64,000 nucleotides of DNA from Ochotona curzoniae (Eukaryota; Chordata; Mammalia; Lagomorpha; Ochotonidae). The notes beneath the pieces are model-generated. The model was not told the DNA's origin, ran no database searches, and saw only the letters and a list, made by a program, of their open reading frames with translations. A program made the position numbers and the translations under genes. This document shows, in pieces, positions 1-13,475 of the stretch; the stretch's first letter is position 1, and each line of letters begins with the position of its first letter. Location of the stretch: the NCBI RefSeq assembly GCF_017591425.1, contig NW_024466303.1, forward strand, positions 86,385-150,384, read 5' to 3'.

Positions 1-1274
1 TAGTTCGTGTTGTAAATGGTGCCAGAAGCTTGGTTTTCAAAGGTAGCTGAAAACTGCATTGGTGTTGATGTTCTCGCTGAACGTGGAGTTGTCTGCATTT
101 CAAAGGAGCAGCTAGAACATTACTTTGTGCGGAATACTCAATAAGCTGCATTTCAGCCTATTGAGTTTTTCTCCCTATAGTGAACATGTACTTCGTGGTG
201 TAAATGGTGCCAGAAACTTGGTTTTCAAAGGTAGCTGAAAACTGCGTTGGTGTTGATGTTGTCTCTGGATGTGGAGTTGTCTGCATTTCAAAGGAGCAGC
301 TAAATCATTACTTTGTGCGGAACACTCAATAAGCTGCTTTTCAGCACATTGTGTTTTACAGATACTGTGTGAGAATTGTGGGATTTCGTTCAAAGCGGGT
401 TTTCCATTGTGAAGCAGTTTCACATTTTGAGATTCTTCCCTATAACGAACATGTACTTCGTGTTGTAAATGGTGCCAGAACCTTGGTTTTCAAAGGTAGC
501 TGAAAACTGCGTTGGTGTTAATCTTCTCTCTGGATGTGGAGTTGTCTGCATTTTAAAGGAGCAGCTAGAACATTACTTTGTGCGGAATACTCAATAAGCT
601 GCATTTCAGGTATTGTATTTTTCTTCCCTACAGCGAACATGTACTTCGTGTTGTAAATGGTGCCAGAAGCTTGGTTTTCAAAGGTAGCTGAAAACTGCGT
701 TGGTGTTAATGTTATCTCTGGATGTGGAGTTCTCTGCATTTCAAAGGAGCAGCTAGATCATTACTTTGTGCGGAATACTCAATTAGCTGCATTTCAGGTA
801 TTGTGTTTTTCTTCCCTATTTTTAACATGAAGTTCGTGTTGTAAATGGTGCCAGAAGCTTGGTTTTCAAAGGTAGCTGAAAACTGCGTTGGTGTTAATGT
901 TCTCTCTCGATGTGGAGTTGTCTGCATTTCAAAGGAGCAGCTAGAACATTACTTTGTGCGGAATACTCAATAAGCTGCATTTCAGCCTATTGTGTTTTTC
1001 TCCCTATAGCGAACATGTACTTCGTGTTGTAAATGGTGCCAGAAGCTTGGTTTTCAAAGGTAGCTGAAAACTGCGTTGGTGTTGATGTTGTCTCTGGATG
1101 TGGAGTTGTCTGCATTTCCAAGGAGCAGCTAGATCATTACTTTGTGCGGAATACTCAATAAGCTGCTTTTCAACACATTGATTTTTCTAGACAGTGCTTG
1201 AGAAATGTTGGATTTCGTTCGAAGCGGGTTTTCAATTGTGAAGCAGTTTCACATTCTTAGTTTCTTCCCTATTT

Positions 1275-1485
1275 CTGAAAACTGCGTTGGTGTTGATGTT
1301 CTCGCTGTACGTGGAGTTGTCTGCATTTCAAAGGAGCAGCTAGAACATTACTTTGTGCGGAACACTCAATAAGCTGCATTTCAGCACGTTGTCTTTTACA
1401 GACACTGTGTGAGAATTGTGGGATTTCGTTCGAAGCGGGTTTTCCATTGTGAAGGAGTTTCACATTCTGAGTTCCTTCCCTATAG
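1275..1485 (+). repeat. 5'-truncated long monomer, 211 bp
   Basis: This copy lacks the first 54 bp (CGAACATG through AAAGGTAG) and begins directly at CTGAAAACTG after CCCTATTT. All eleven left-arm examples follow the same long-monomer subtype, marked by CAACACATTGATTTTTCTAG and a GCTTGAGAAATG segment. They start at 1275, 2768, 5467, 7072, 9128, 14128, 18292, 23289, 25423, 28840 and 30333. Depending on the tail, the result is 211 bp (here) or 134 bp (for example 2768-2901). The constant linkage indicates one ancestral deletion spread by amplification. Confidence 0.85.
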
Positions 1486-3543
1486 CGAACATGTACTTCG
1501 TGTTGTAAATGGTGCCAGAATCTTGGTTTTCAAAGGTAGCTGAAAACTGCGTTGGTGTTGATGTTCTCTCTGGATGTGGAGTTGTCTGCATTTCAAAGGA
1601 GCAGCTAGAACATTACTTTGTGCGGAATACTCAATAAGCTGCCTTGCAGGTATTGTGTTTTTCTTCCCTATAGCGAACATATACTTCGTGTTGTAAATGT
1701 TGCCAGAAGCTTGGTTTTCAAAGGTAGCTGAAAACTGCGTTGGTGTTGATGTTCTCTCTGGATGTGGAGTTGTCTGCATTTCAAAGGAGCAGCTAGATCA
1801 TTACTTTGTGCGGAACACTCAATAAGCTGCTTTTAAGCACATTGTGTTTTATAGACACTGTGTGAGAAATGTTGGATTTCGTTCGAAGCGGGTTTTCCAT
1901 TGTGAAGCAGTTTCACATTCTTAGTTTCTTCCCTATAGCGAAGATGTACTTAGTGTTGTAAATGGTGCCAGAACCTTGGTTTTCAAAGGCAGCTGAAAAC
2001 TGTGTTGGCGCTGATTATCTCACTGAACGTGGAGTTGTCTGCATTTCAAAGGAGCAGCTAGATCATTACTTTGTGCGGAATACTCAATAAGCTGCATTTC
2101 AGGGCATTGTGTTTTTCTTCCCTACAGCGAACATGTACTTCGTGTTGTAAATGGTGTCAGAATCTTGGTTTTCAAAGGTAGCTGAAAACTGCGTTGGCGT
2201 TGATGTTCTCTCTGGATGTGGAGTTGTCTGCATTTCAAAGGAGCAGCTAGAACATTACTTTGTGCGGAATACTCAATAAGCTGCATTGCAGGTATTGTGT
2301 TTTTCTTCCCTATAGCGAACATGTACTTCGTGTTGTAAATGGTGCCAGAAGCTTGGTTTTCAAAGGTAGCTGAAAACTGCGTTGGTGTTAATGTTCTCTC
2401 TCGATGTGGTGTTGTCTGCATTTCAAAGGAGCAGCTAGAACATTACTTTGTGCGGAAACTCAATAAGCTGCATTTCAGCCTATTGTGTTTTTCTCCCTAT
2501 ATCGAACATGTACTTCGTGTTGTAAATGGTGCCAGAAGCTTGGTTTTCAAAGGTAGCTGAAAACTGCGTTGGTGTTGATGTTGTCTCTGGATGTGGAGTT
2601 GTCTGCATTTCAAAGGAGCAGCTAGATCATTACTTTGTGCGGAATACTCAATAAGCTGCTTTTCAACACATTGATTTTTCTAGACAGTGCTTGAGAAATG
2701 TTGGATTTCGTTCGAAGCGGGTTTTCAATTGTGAAGCAGTTTCACATTCTTAGTTTCTTCCCTATTTCTGAAAACTGCGTTGGTGTTGATGTTCTCGCTG
2801 AACGTGGAGTTGTCTGCATTTCAAAGGAGCAGCTAGAACATTACTTTGTGCGGAATACTCAATAAGCTGCATTTCAGCCTATTGTGTTTTTCTCCCTATA
2901 GCGAACATGTACTTCGTGTTGTAAATGGGGCCAGAACCTTGGTTTTCAAAGGTAGCTGAAAACTGCGTTGGTGTTGATGTTCTCGCTGTACGTGGAGTTT
3001 TCTGCATTTCAAAGGAGCAGCTAAATCATTACTTTGTGCGGAATACTCAATAAGCTGCATTTCAGGTATTGTGTTTTTCTTCCCTATAGCTAACAAGTTC
3101 TTCGTGGTGTAAATGGTGCCAGAAGCTTGGTTTTCAAAGGTAGCTGAAAACTGTGTTGGTGTTGATGTTCTCGCTGTACGTGGAGTTGTCTGCATTTCAA
3201 AGGAGCAGCTAGAACATTACTTTGTGCGGAACACTCAATAAGCTGCTTTTAAGCACATTGTGTTTTATAGACACTGTGTGAGAAATGTTGGATTTCGTTC
3301 GAAGCGGGTTTTCCATTGTGAAGCAGTTTCACATTCTTAGTTTCTTCCCTATAGCGAAGATGTACTTAGTGTTGTAAATGGTGCCAGAACCTTGGTTTTC
3401 AAAGGTAGCTGAAAACTGTGTTGGCGCTGATTATCTCACTGAACGTGGAGTTGTCTGCATTTCAAAGGAGCAGCTAGATCATTACTTTGTGCGGAATACT
3501 CAATAAGCTGCATTTCAGGGCATTGTGTTTTTCTTCCCTACAG

Positions 3544-3731
3544 CGAACATGTACTTCGTGTTGTAAATGGTGCCAGAAGCTTGGTTTTCAAAGGTAGCTG
3601 AAAACTGCGTTGGCGTTGATGTTCTCTCTGGATGTGGAGTTGTCTGCATTTCAAAGGAGCAGCTAGAACATTACTTTGTGCGGAATACTCAATAAGCTGC
3701 ATTGCAGGTATTGTATTTTTCTTCCCTATAG
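3544..3731 (+). repeat. Reference short monomer, 188 bp
   Basis: A clean example of the commonest unit. It starts at CGAACATG (3544), and the next start is at 3732. It has no 77-bp insert and no CENP-B-box-like motif. At 188 bp it is close to a nucleosome repeat length, as is usual for centromeric satellites. Since 188 leaves remainder 2 on division by 3, consecutive monomers are read in different frames, which explains the overlapping families of short spurious ORFs. A 187-bp variant with one T lost (GCGGAAACTCAATAAG) marks related copies near 2453, 5153, 8813 and 28526. Confidence 0.9.
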
Positions 3732-6700
3732 CGAACATGTACTTCGTGTTGTAAATGGGGCCAGAACCTTGGTTTTCAAAGGTAGCTGAAAACTGCGTTG
3801 GTGTTGATGTTCTCGCTGTACGTGGAGTTGTCTGCATTTCAAAGGAGCAGCTAAATCATTACTTTGTGCGGAATACTCAATAAGCTGCATTTCAGGTATT
3901 GTGTTTTTCTTCCCTATAGCTAACAAGTTCTTCGTGGTGTAAATGGTGCCAGAAGCTTGGTTTTCAAAGGTAGCTGAAAACTGCGTTGGTGTTGACGTTC
4001 TCGCTGTACGTGGAGTTGTCTGCATTTCAAAGGAGCAGCTAGAACATTACTTTGTGCGGAATACTCAATAAGCTGCATTTCAGCCTATTGAGTTTTTCTC
4101 CCTATAGTGAACATGTACTTCGTGTTGTAAATGGTGCCAGAAGCTTGGTTTTCAAAGGAACCTGAAAACTGCGTTGGTGTTGATGTTGTCTCTGGATGTG
4201 GAGTTGTCTGCATTTCAAAGGAGCAGCTAAATCATTACTTTGTGCGGAACACTCAATAAGCTGCTTTTCAGCACATTGTGTTTTACTGATACTGTGTGAG
4301 AATTGTGGGATTTCGTTCAAAGCGGGTTTTCCATTGTGAAGCAGTTTCACATTCTGAGTTCCTTCCCTATAACGAACATGTACTTCGTGTTGTAAATGGT
4401 GCCAGAACCTTGGTTTTCAAAGGTAGCTGAAAACTGCGTTGGTGTTAATGTTCTCTCTGGATGTGGAGTTGTCTGCATTTTAAAGGAGCAGCTAGAACAT
4501 TACTTTGTGCGGAATACTCAATAAGCTGCATTTCAGGTATTGTGTTTTTCTTCCCTACAGCGAACATGTACTTCGTGTTGTAAATGTTGCCAGAAGCTTG
4601 GTTTTCAAAGGTAGCTGAAAACTGCGTTGGTGTTGATGTTCTCTCTGGATGTGGAGTTGTCTGCATTTCAAAGGAGCAGCTAGATCATTACTTTGTGCGG
4701 AACACTCAATAAGCTGCTTTTAAGCACATTGTGTTTTATAGACACTGTGTGAGAAATGTTGGATTTCGTTCGAAGCGGGCTTTCCATTGTGAAGCAGTTT
4801 CACATTCTTAGTTTCTTCCCTATAGCGAAGATGTACTTAGTGTTGTAAATGGTGCCAGAACCTTGGTTTTCAAAGGCAGCTGAAAACTGTGTTGGCGCTG
4901 ATTATCTCACTGAACGTGGAGTTGTCTGCATTTCAAAGGAGCAGCTAGATCATTACTTTGTGCGGAATACTCAATAAGCTGCATTTCAGGGCATTGTGTT
5001 TTTCTTCCCTATAGCGAACATGTACTTCGTGTTGTAAATGGTGCCAGAAGCTTGGTTTTCAAAGGTAGCTGAAAACTGCGTTGGTGTTAATGTTCTCTCT
5101 CGATGTGGAGTTGTCTGCATTTCAAAGGAGCAGCTAGAACATTACTTTGTGCGGAAACTCAATAAGCTGCATTTCAGCCTATTGTGTTTTTCTCCCTATG
5201 TCGAACATGTACTTCGTGTTGTAAATGGTGCCAGAAGCTTGGTTTTCAAAGGTAGCTGAAAACTGCGTTGGTGTTGATGTTGTCTCTGGATGTGGAGTTG
5301 TCTGCATTTCAAAGGAGCAGCTAGATCATTACTTTGTGCGGAATACTCAATAAGCTGCTTTTCAACACATTGATTTTTCTAGACAGTGCTTGAGAAATGT
5401 TGGATTTCGTTCGAAGCGGGTTTTCAATTGTGAAGAAGTTTCACATTCTTAGTTTCTTCCCTATTTCTGAAAACTGCGTTGGTGTTGATGTTCTCGCTGA
5501 ACGTGGAGTTGTCTGCATTTCAAAGGAGCAGCTAGAACATTACTTTGTGCGGAATACTCAATAAGCTGCATTTCAGCCTATTGTGTTTTTCTCCCTATAG
5601 CGAACATGTACTTCGTGTTGTAAATGGGGCCAGAACCTTGGTTTTCAAAGGTAGCTGAAAACTGCGTTGGTGTTGATGTTCTCTCTGAATTTGGAGTTGT
5701 CTGCATTTCAAAGGAGCAGCTAGATCATTACTTTGTGCGGAATACTCAATAAGCTGCATTTCAGGTATTGTGTTTTTCTTCCCTATAGCTAACAAGTTCT
5801 TCGTGGTGTAAATGGTGCCAGAAGCTTGGTTTTCAAAGGTAGCTGAAAACTGCGTTGGTGTTGATGTTGTCGCTGTACGTGGAGTTGTCTGCATTTCAAA
5901 GGAGCAGCTAGATCATTACTTTGTGCGGAACACTCAATAAGCTGCTTTTAAGCACATTGTGTTTTATAGACACTGTGTGAGAAATGTTGGATTTCGTTCG
6001 AAGCGGGCTTTCCATTGTGAAGCAGTTTCACATTCTTAGTTTCTTCCCTATAGCGAAGATGTACTTAGTGTTGTAAATGGTGCCAGAACCTTGGTTTTCA
6101 AAGGCAGCTGAAAACTGTGTTGGCGCTGATTATCTCACTGAACGTGGAGTTGTCTGCATTTCAAAGGAGCAGCTAGATCATTACTTTGTGCGGAATACTC
6201 AATAAGCTGCATTTCAGGGCATTGTGTTTTTCTTCCCTACAGCAAACATGTAGTTCGTGTTGTAAATGGTGCCAGAAGCTTGGTTTTCAAAGGTAGCTGA
6301 AAACTGCGTTGGCGTTGATATTCTCTCTGGATGTGGAGTTGTCTGCATTTTAAAGGAGCAGCTAGAACATTACTTTGTGCGGAATACTCAATAAGCTGCA
6401 TTTCAGGTATTGTATTTTTCTTCCCTACAGCGAACATGTACTTCGTGTTGTAAATGGTGCCAGAACCTTGGTTTTCAAAGGTAGCTGAAAACTGCGTTGG
6501 TGTTGATGTTCTCTCTGGATGTGGAGTTGTCTGCATTTCAAAGGAGCAGCTAGATCATTACTTTGTGCGGAATACTCAATTAGCTGCATTTCAGGTATTG
6601 TGTTTTTCTTCCCTATTTTTAACATGAAGTTCGTGTTGTAAATGGTGCCAGAAGCTTGGTTTTCAAAGGTAGCTGAAAACTGCGTTGGTGTTAATGTTCT

Positions 6701-7634
6701 CTCTCGATGTGGAGTTGTCTGCATTTCAAAGGAGCAGCTAGAACATTACTTTGTGCGGAATACTCAATAAGCTGCATTTCAGCCTATTGTGTTTTTCTCC
6801 CTATAGCGAACATGTACTTCGTGTTGTAAATGGTGCCAGAAGCTTGGTTTTCAAAGGTAGCTGAAAACTGCGTTGGTGTTGATGTTGTCTCTGGATGTGG
6901 AGTTGTCTGCATTTCAAAGGAGCAGCTAGATCATTACTTTGTGCGGAATACTCAATAAGCTGCTTTTCAACACATTGATTTTTCTAGACAGTGCTTGAGA
7001 AATGTTGGATTTCGTTCGAAGCGGGTTTTCAATTGTGAAGCAGTTTCACATTCTTAGTTTCTTCCCTATTTCTGAAAACTGCGTTGGTGTTGATGTTCTC
7101 GCTGAACGTGGAGTTGTCAGCATTTCAAAGGAGCAGCTAGAACATTACTTTGTGCGGAATACTCAATAAGCTGCGTTTCAGCGCATTGTGTTTTTCTCCC
7201 TATAGCGAACATGTACTTCGTGTTATAAATGGTGCCAGAACCTGGTTTTCAAAGGTAGCTGAAAACTGCGTTGGTGTTGATGTTCTCTCTGAATTTGGAG
7301 TTGTCTGCATTTCAAAGGAGCAGCTAGATCATTACTTTGTGCGGAATACTCAATAAGCTGCATTTCAACGTATTGTGTTTTTCTTCCCTATAGCTAACAT
7401 GTATTCGTGTTTTAAATGGTGCCAGAACCTTGGTTTTCAAAGGTAGCTGAAAACTGCGTTGGTGTTGATGTTCTCGCTGTACGTGGAGTTTTCTGCATTT
7501 CAAAGGAGCAGCTAAATCATTACTTTGTGCGGAATACTCAATAAGCTGCATTTCAGGTATTGTGTTTTTCTTCCCTATAGCTAACAAGTTCTTCGTGGTG
7601 TAAATGGTGCCAGAAGCTTGGTTTTCAAAGGTAG

Positions 7635-10600
7635 CTGAAAACTGCGTTGGTGTTGATGTTCTCGCTGTACGTGGAGTTGTCTGCATTTCAAAGGAGCAGC
7701 TAGAACATTACTTTGTGCGGAACACTCAATAAGCTGCATTTCAGCACGTTGTCTTTTACAGACACTGTGTGAGAATTGTGGGATTTCGTTCGAAGCGGGT
7801 TTTCCATTGTGAAGGAGTTTCACATTCTGAGTTCCTTCCCTATAGCGAACATGTACTTCGTGTTGTAAATGGTGCCAGAATCTTGGTTTTCAAAGGTAGC
7901 TGAAAACTGCGTTGGTGTTGATGTTCTCTCTGGATGTGGAGTTGTCTGCATTTCAAAGGAGCAGCTAGAACATTACTTTGTGCGGAATACTCAATAAGCT
8001 GCCTTGCAGGTATTGTGTTTTTCTTCCCTATAGCGAACATATACTTCGTGTTGTAAATGTTGCCAGAAGCTTGGTTTTCAAAGGTAGCTGAAAACTGCGT
8101 TGGTGTTGATGTTCTCTCTGGATGTGGAGTTGTCTGCATTTCAAAGGAGCAGCTAGATCATTACTTTGTGCGGAACACTCAATAAGCTGCTTTTAAGCAC
8201 ATTGTGTTTTATAGACACTGTGTGAGAAATGTTGGATTTCGTTCGAAGCGGGTTTTCCATTGTGAAGCAGTTTCACATTCTTAGTTTCTTCCCTATAGCG
8301 AAGATGTACTTAGTGTTGTAAATGGTGCCAGAACCTTGGTTTTCAAAGGTAGCTGAAAACTGTGTTGGCGCTGATTATCTCACTGAACGTGGAGTTGTCT
8401 GCATTTCAAAGGAGCAGCTAGATCATTACTTTGTGCGGAATACTCAATAAGCTGCATTTCAGGGCATTGTGTTTTTCTTCCCTACAGCGAACATGTACTT
8501 CGTGTTGTAAATGGTGCCAGAAGCTTGGTTTTCAAAGGTAGCTGAAAACTGCGTTGGCGTTGATGTTCTCTCTGGATGTGGAGTTGTCTGCATTTCAAAG
8601 GAGCAGCTAGAACATTACTTTGTGCGGAATACTCAATAAGCTGCATTGCAGGTATTGTGTTTTTCTTCCCTATAGCGAACATGTACTTCGTGTTGTAAAT
8701 GGTGCCAGAAGCTTGGTTTTCAAAGGTAGCTGAAAACTGCGTTGGTGTTAATGTTCTCTCTCGATGTGGAGTTGTCTGCATTTCAAAGGAGCAGCTAGAA
8801 CATTACTTTGTGCGGAAACTCAATAAGCTGCATTTCAGCCTATTGTGTTTTTCTCCCTATATCGAACATGTACTTCGTGTTGTAAATGGTGCCAGAAGCT
8901 TGGTTTTCAAAGGTAGCTGAAAACTGCGTTGGTGTTGATGTTGTCTCTGGATGTGGAGTTGTCTGCATTTCCAAGGAGCAGCTAGATCATTACTTTGTGC
9001 GGAATACTCAATAAGCTGCTTTTCAACACATTGATTTTTCTAGACAGTGCTTGAGAAATGTTGGATTTCGTTCGAAGCGGGTTTTCAATTGTGAAGCAGT
9101 TTCACATTCTTAGTTTCTTCCCTATTTCTGAAAACTGCGTTGGTGTTGATGTTCTCGCTGAACGTGGAGTTGTCTGCATTTCAAAGGAGCAGCTAGAACA
9201 TTACTTTGTGCGGAATACTCAATAAGCTGCATTTCAGCCTATTGTGTTTTTCTCCCTATAGCGAACATGTACTTCGTGTTGTAAATGGGGCCAGAACCTT
9301 GGTTTTCAAAGGTAGCTGAAAACTGCGTTGGTGTTGATGTTCTCGCTGTACGTGGAGTTTTCTGCATTTCAAAGGAGCAGCTAAATCATTACTTTGTGCG
9401 GAATACTCAATAAGCTGCATTTCAGGTATTGTGTTTTTCTTCCCTATAGCTAACAAGTTCTTCGTGGTGTAAATGGTGCCAGAAGCTTGGTTTTCAAAGG
9501 TAGCTGAAAACTGTGTTGGTGTTGATGTTCTCGCTGTACGTGGAGTTGTCTGCATTTCAAAGGAGCAGCTAGAACATTACTTTGTGCGGAACACTCAATA
9601 AGCTGCTTTTAAGCACATTGTGTTTTATAGACACTGTGTGAGAAATGTTGGATTTCGTTCGAAGCGGGTTTTCCATTGTGAAGCAGTTTCACATTCTTAG
9701 TTTCTTCCCTATAGCGAAGATGTACTTAGTGTTGTAAATGGTGCCAGAACCTTGGTTTTCAAAGGTAGCTGAAAACTGTGTTGGCGCTGATTATCTCACT
9801 GAACGTGGAGTTGTCTGCATTTCAAAGGAGCAGCTAGATCATTACTTTGTGCGGAATACTCAATAAGCTGCATTGCAGGGCATTGTGTTTTTCTTCCCTA
9901 CAGCGAACATGTACTTCGTGTTGTAAATGGTGCCAGAAGCTTGGTTTTCAAAGGTAGCTGAAAACTGCGTTGGCGTTGATGTTCTCTCTGGATGTGGAGT
10001 TGTCTGCATTTCAAAGGAGCAGCTAGAACATTACTTTGTGCGGAATACTCAATAAGCTGCATTGCAGGTATTGTGTTTTTCTTCCCTATAGCGAACATGT
10101 ACTTCGTGTTGTAAATGGGGCCAGAACCTTGGTTTTCAAAGGTAGCTGAAAACTGCGTTGGTGTTGATGTTCTCGCTGTACGTGGAGTTGTCTGCATTTC
10201 AAAGGAGCAGCTAAATCATTACTTTGTGCGGAATACTCAATAAGCTGCATTTCAGGTATTGTGTTTTTCTTCCCTATAGCTAACAAGTTCTTCGTGGTGT
10301 AAATGGTGCCAGAAGCTTGGTTTTCAAAGGTAGCTGAAAACTGCGTTGGTGTTGATGTTCTCGCTGTACGTGGAGTTGTCTGCATTTCAAAGGAGCAGCT
10401 AGAACATTACTTTGTGCGGAATACTCAATAAGCTGCATTTCAGCCTATTGAGTTTTTCTCCCTATAGTGAACATGTACTTCGTGTTGTAAATGGTGCCAG
10501 AAGCTTGGTTTTCAAAGGAACCTGAAAACTGCGTTGGTGTTGATGTTGTCTCTGGATGTGGAGTTGTCTGCATTTCAAAGGAGCAGCTAAATCATTACTT

Positions 10601-11060
10601 TGTGCGGAACACTCAATAAGCTGCTTTTCAGCACATTGTGTTTTACTGATACTGTGTGAGAATTGTGGGATTTCGTTCAAAGCGGGTTTTCCATTGTGAA
10701 GCAGTTTCACATTCTGAGATTCTTCCCTATAACGAACATGTACTTCGTGTTGTAAATGGTGCCAGAACCTTGGTTTTCAAAGGTAGCTGAAAACTGCGTT
10801 GGTGTTAATGTTCTCTCTGGATGTGGAGTTGTCTGCATTTTAAAGGAGCAGCTAGAACATTACTTTGTGCGGAATACTCAATAACCTGCATTTCAGGTAT
10901 TGTGTTTTTCTTCCCTACAGCGAACATGTACTTCGTGTTGTAAATGTTGCCAGAAGCTTGGTTTTCAAAGGTAGCTGAAAACTGCGTTGGTGTTGATGTT
11001 CTCTCTGGATGTGGAGTTGTCTGCATTTCAAAGGAGCAGCTAGATCATTACTTTGTGCGG
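7635..11060 (+). repeat. Segmental duplication copy 2 (offset 6360 bp)
   Basis: Partner of 1275-4700. Box positions 7784, 8237, 9066, 9653, 10671 are each 6360 above 1424, 1877, 2706, 3293, 4311. Its distal third was copied again to 11239-12349. Parts of the same haplotype recur near 20.9-21.9 kb and 25.7-26.8 kb. Confidence 0.85.
9580..10690 (+). repeat. Duplicated block (offset 1659 bp to 11239-12349)
   Basis: Sites 9653 and 10671 correspond to 11312 and 12330, and the monomers between them match in order. The downstream edge falls inside a long-monomer insert: GAAGCAG here against GAAGGAG in the partner. An edge inside the insert suggests unequal crossover or conversion without respect to monomer boundaries. 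Confidence 0.75.
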
Positions 11061-12120
11061 AATACTCAATAAGCTGCATTGCAGGTATTGTGTTTTTCTT
11101 CCCTATAGCGAACATGTACTTCGTGTTGTAAATGGGGCCAGAACCTTGGTTTTCAAAGGTAGCTGAAAACTGCGTTGGTGTTGATGTTCTCTCTGGATGT
11201 GGAGTTGTCTGCATTTCAAAGGAGCAGCTAGATCATTACTTTGTGCGGAACACTCAATAAGCTGCTTTTAAGCACATTGTGTTTTATAGACACTGTGTGA
11301 GAAATGTTGGATTTCGTTCGAAGCGGGTTTTCCATTGTGAAGCAGTTTCACATTCTTAGTTTCTTCCCTATAGCGAAGATGTACTTAGTGTTGTAAATGG
11401 TGCCAGAACCTTGGTTTTCAAAGGTAGCTGAAAACTGTGTTGGCGCTGATTATCTCACTGAACGTGGAGTTGTCTGCATTTCAAAGGAGCAGCTAGATCA
11501 TTACTTTGTGCGGAATACTCAATAAGCTGCATTTCAGGGCATTGTGTTTTTCTTCCCTACAGCGAACATGTGCTTCGTGTTGTAAATGGTGCCAGAAGCT
11601 TGGTTTTCAAAGGTAGCTGAAAACTGCGTTGGCGTTGATGTTCTCTCTGGATGTGGAGTTGTCTGCATTTCAAAGGAGCAGCTAGAACATTACTTTGTGC
11701 GGAATACTCAATAAGCTGCATTGCAGGTATTGTGTTTTTCTTCCCTATAGCGAACATGTACTTCGTGTTGTAAATGGGGCCAGAACCTTGGTTTTCAAAG
11801 GTAGCTGAAAACTGCGTTGGTGTTGATGTTCTCGCTGTACGTGGAGTTGTCTGCATTTCAAAGGAGCAGCTAAATCATTACTTTGTGCGGAATACTCAAT
11901 AAGCTGCATTTCAGGTATTGTGTTTTTCTTCCCTATAGCTAACAAGTTCTTCGTGATGTAAATGGTGCCAGAAGCTTGGTTTTCAAAGGTAGCTGAAAAC
12001 TGCGTTGGTGTTGATGTTCTCGCTGTACGTGGAGTTGTCTGCATTTCAAAGGAGCAGCTAGAACATTACTTTGTGCGGAATACTCAATAAGCTGCATTTC
12101 AGCCTATTGAGTTTTTCTCC

Positions 12121-12822
12121 CTATAGTGAACATGTACTTCGTGTTGTAAATGGTGCCAGAAGCTTGGTTTTCAAAGGTACCTGAAAACTGCGTTGGTGTT
12201 GATGTTGTCTCTGGATGTGGAGTTGTCTGCATTTCAAAGGAGCAGCTAGAACATTACTTTGTGCGGAACACTCAATAAGCTGCTTTTCAGCACATTGTGT
12301 TTTACTGATACTGTGTGAGAATTGTGGGATTTCGTTCGAAGCGGGTTTTCCATTGTGAAGGAGTTTCACATTCTGAGTTCCTTCCCTATAGCGAACATGT
12401 ACTTCGTGTTGTAAATGGTGCCAGAAGCTTGGTTTTCAAAGGTAGCTGAAAACTGCATTGGTGTTGATGTTCTCGCTGAACGTGGAGTTGTCTGCATTTC
12501 AAAGGAGCAGCTAGAACATTACTTTGTGCGGAATACTCAATAAGCTGCATTTCAGCCTATTGAGTTTTTCTCCCTATAGTGAACATGTACTTCGTGTTGT
12601 AAATGGTGCCAGAAGCTTGGTTTTCAAAGGTACCTGAAAACTGCGTTGGTGTTGATGTTGTCTCTGGATGTGGAGTTGTCTGCATTTCAAAGGAGCAGCT
12701 AAATCATTACTTTGTGCGGAACACTCAATAAGCTGCTTTTCAGCACATTGTGTTTTACTGATACTGTGTGAGAATTGTGGGATTTCGTTCAAAGCGGGTT
12801 TTCCATTGTGAAGCAGTTTCAC
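12121..12822 (+). repeat. 453-bp tandem doublet (265 + 188)
   Basis: The long monomer at about 12121-12369 recurs at 12574-12822, an offset of 453 bp, which equals one long plus one short monomer. This is the smallest clear higher-order duplication in the left arm. The two boxes differ (TTCGAAG at 12330, TTCAAAG at 12783). Confidence 0.75.
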
Positions 12823-13475
12823 ATTCTGAGATTCTTCCCTATAACGAACATGTACTTCGTGTTGTAAATGGTGCCAGAACCTTGGTTTTCAAAGGTAGCT
12901 GAAAACTGCGTTGGTGTTAATGTTCTCTCTGGATGTGGAGTTGTCTGCATTTTAAAGGAGCAGCTAGAACATTACTTTGTGCGGAATACTCAATAAGCTG
13001 CATTTCAGGTATTGTGTTTTTCTTCCCTACAGCGAACATGTACTTCGTGTTGTAAATGGTGCCAGAAGCTTGGTTTTCAAAGGTAGCTGAAAACTGCGTT
13101 GGTGTTGATGTTCTCTCTGGATGTGGAGTTGTCTGCATTTCAAAGGAGCAGCTAGATCATTACTTTGTGCGGAACACTCAATAAGCTGCTTTTAAGCACA
13201 TTGTGTTTTATAGACACTGTGTGAGAAATGTTGGATTTCGTTCGAAGCGGGCTTTCCATTGTGAAGCAGTTTCACATTCTTAGTTTCTTCCCTATAGCGA
13301 AGATGTACTTAGTGTTGTAAATGGTGCCAGAACCTTGGTTTTCAAAGGCAGCTGAAAACTGTGTTGGCGCTGATTATCTCACTGAACGTGGAGTTGTCTG
13401 CATTTCAAAGGAGCAGCTAGATCATTACTTTGTGCGGAATACTCAATAAGCTGCATTTCAGGGCATTGTGTTTTT
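12330..13475 (+). repeat. Long-range duplicated block (offset 14901 bp)
   Basis: Matches about 27231-28376; sites 12330, 12783, 13236 pair with 27231, 27684, 28137. The partner was then copied once more (offset 4081) to about 31381-32331, next to the orientation switch. Homology ends where CAGCAAACATGTAG here meets CAGCGAACATGTAC in the partner. Confidence 0.75.

Larger units (their letters stand above)
1275..4700 (+). repeat. Segmental duplication copy 1 (offset 6360 bp)
   Basis: Matches about 7635-11060 in order, with only scattered single-base differences that I noticed (for example near 2154 against 8514). The shared rare marker CACGTTGTCTTTTACAG occurs near 1386 and 7746. At the upstream edge this copy begins in a 54-bp-deleted monomer while its partner is full length; at the downstream edge the tails differ (a long tail here, a short TTGCAGG tail at 11063). 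Confidence 0.85.

Noticed and set aside
1213..1229. GTTCGAAGC within the box as a Pol III B-box (tRNA or SINE origin)
   Set aside because: It resembles the GGTTCGANNCC B-box at 9 of 11 positions, but I find no A-box at a suitable distance and no tRNA-like fold. The wider 17-bp match to the CENP-B box explains the sequence better.
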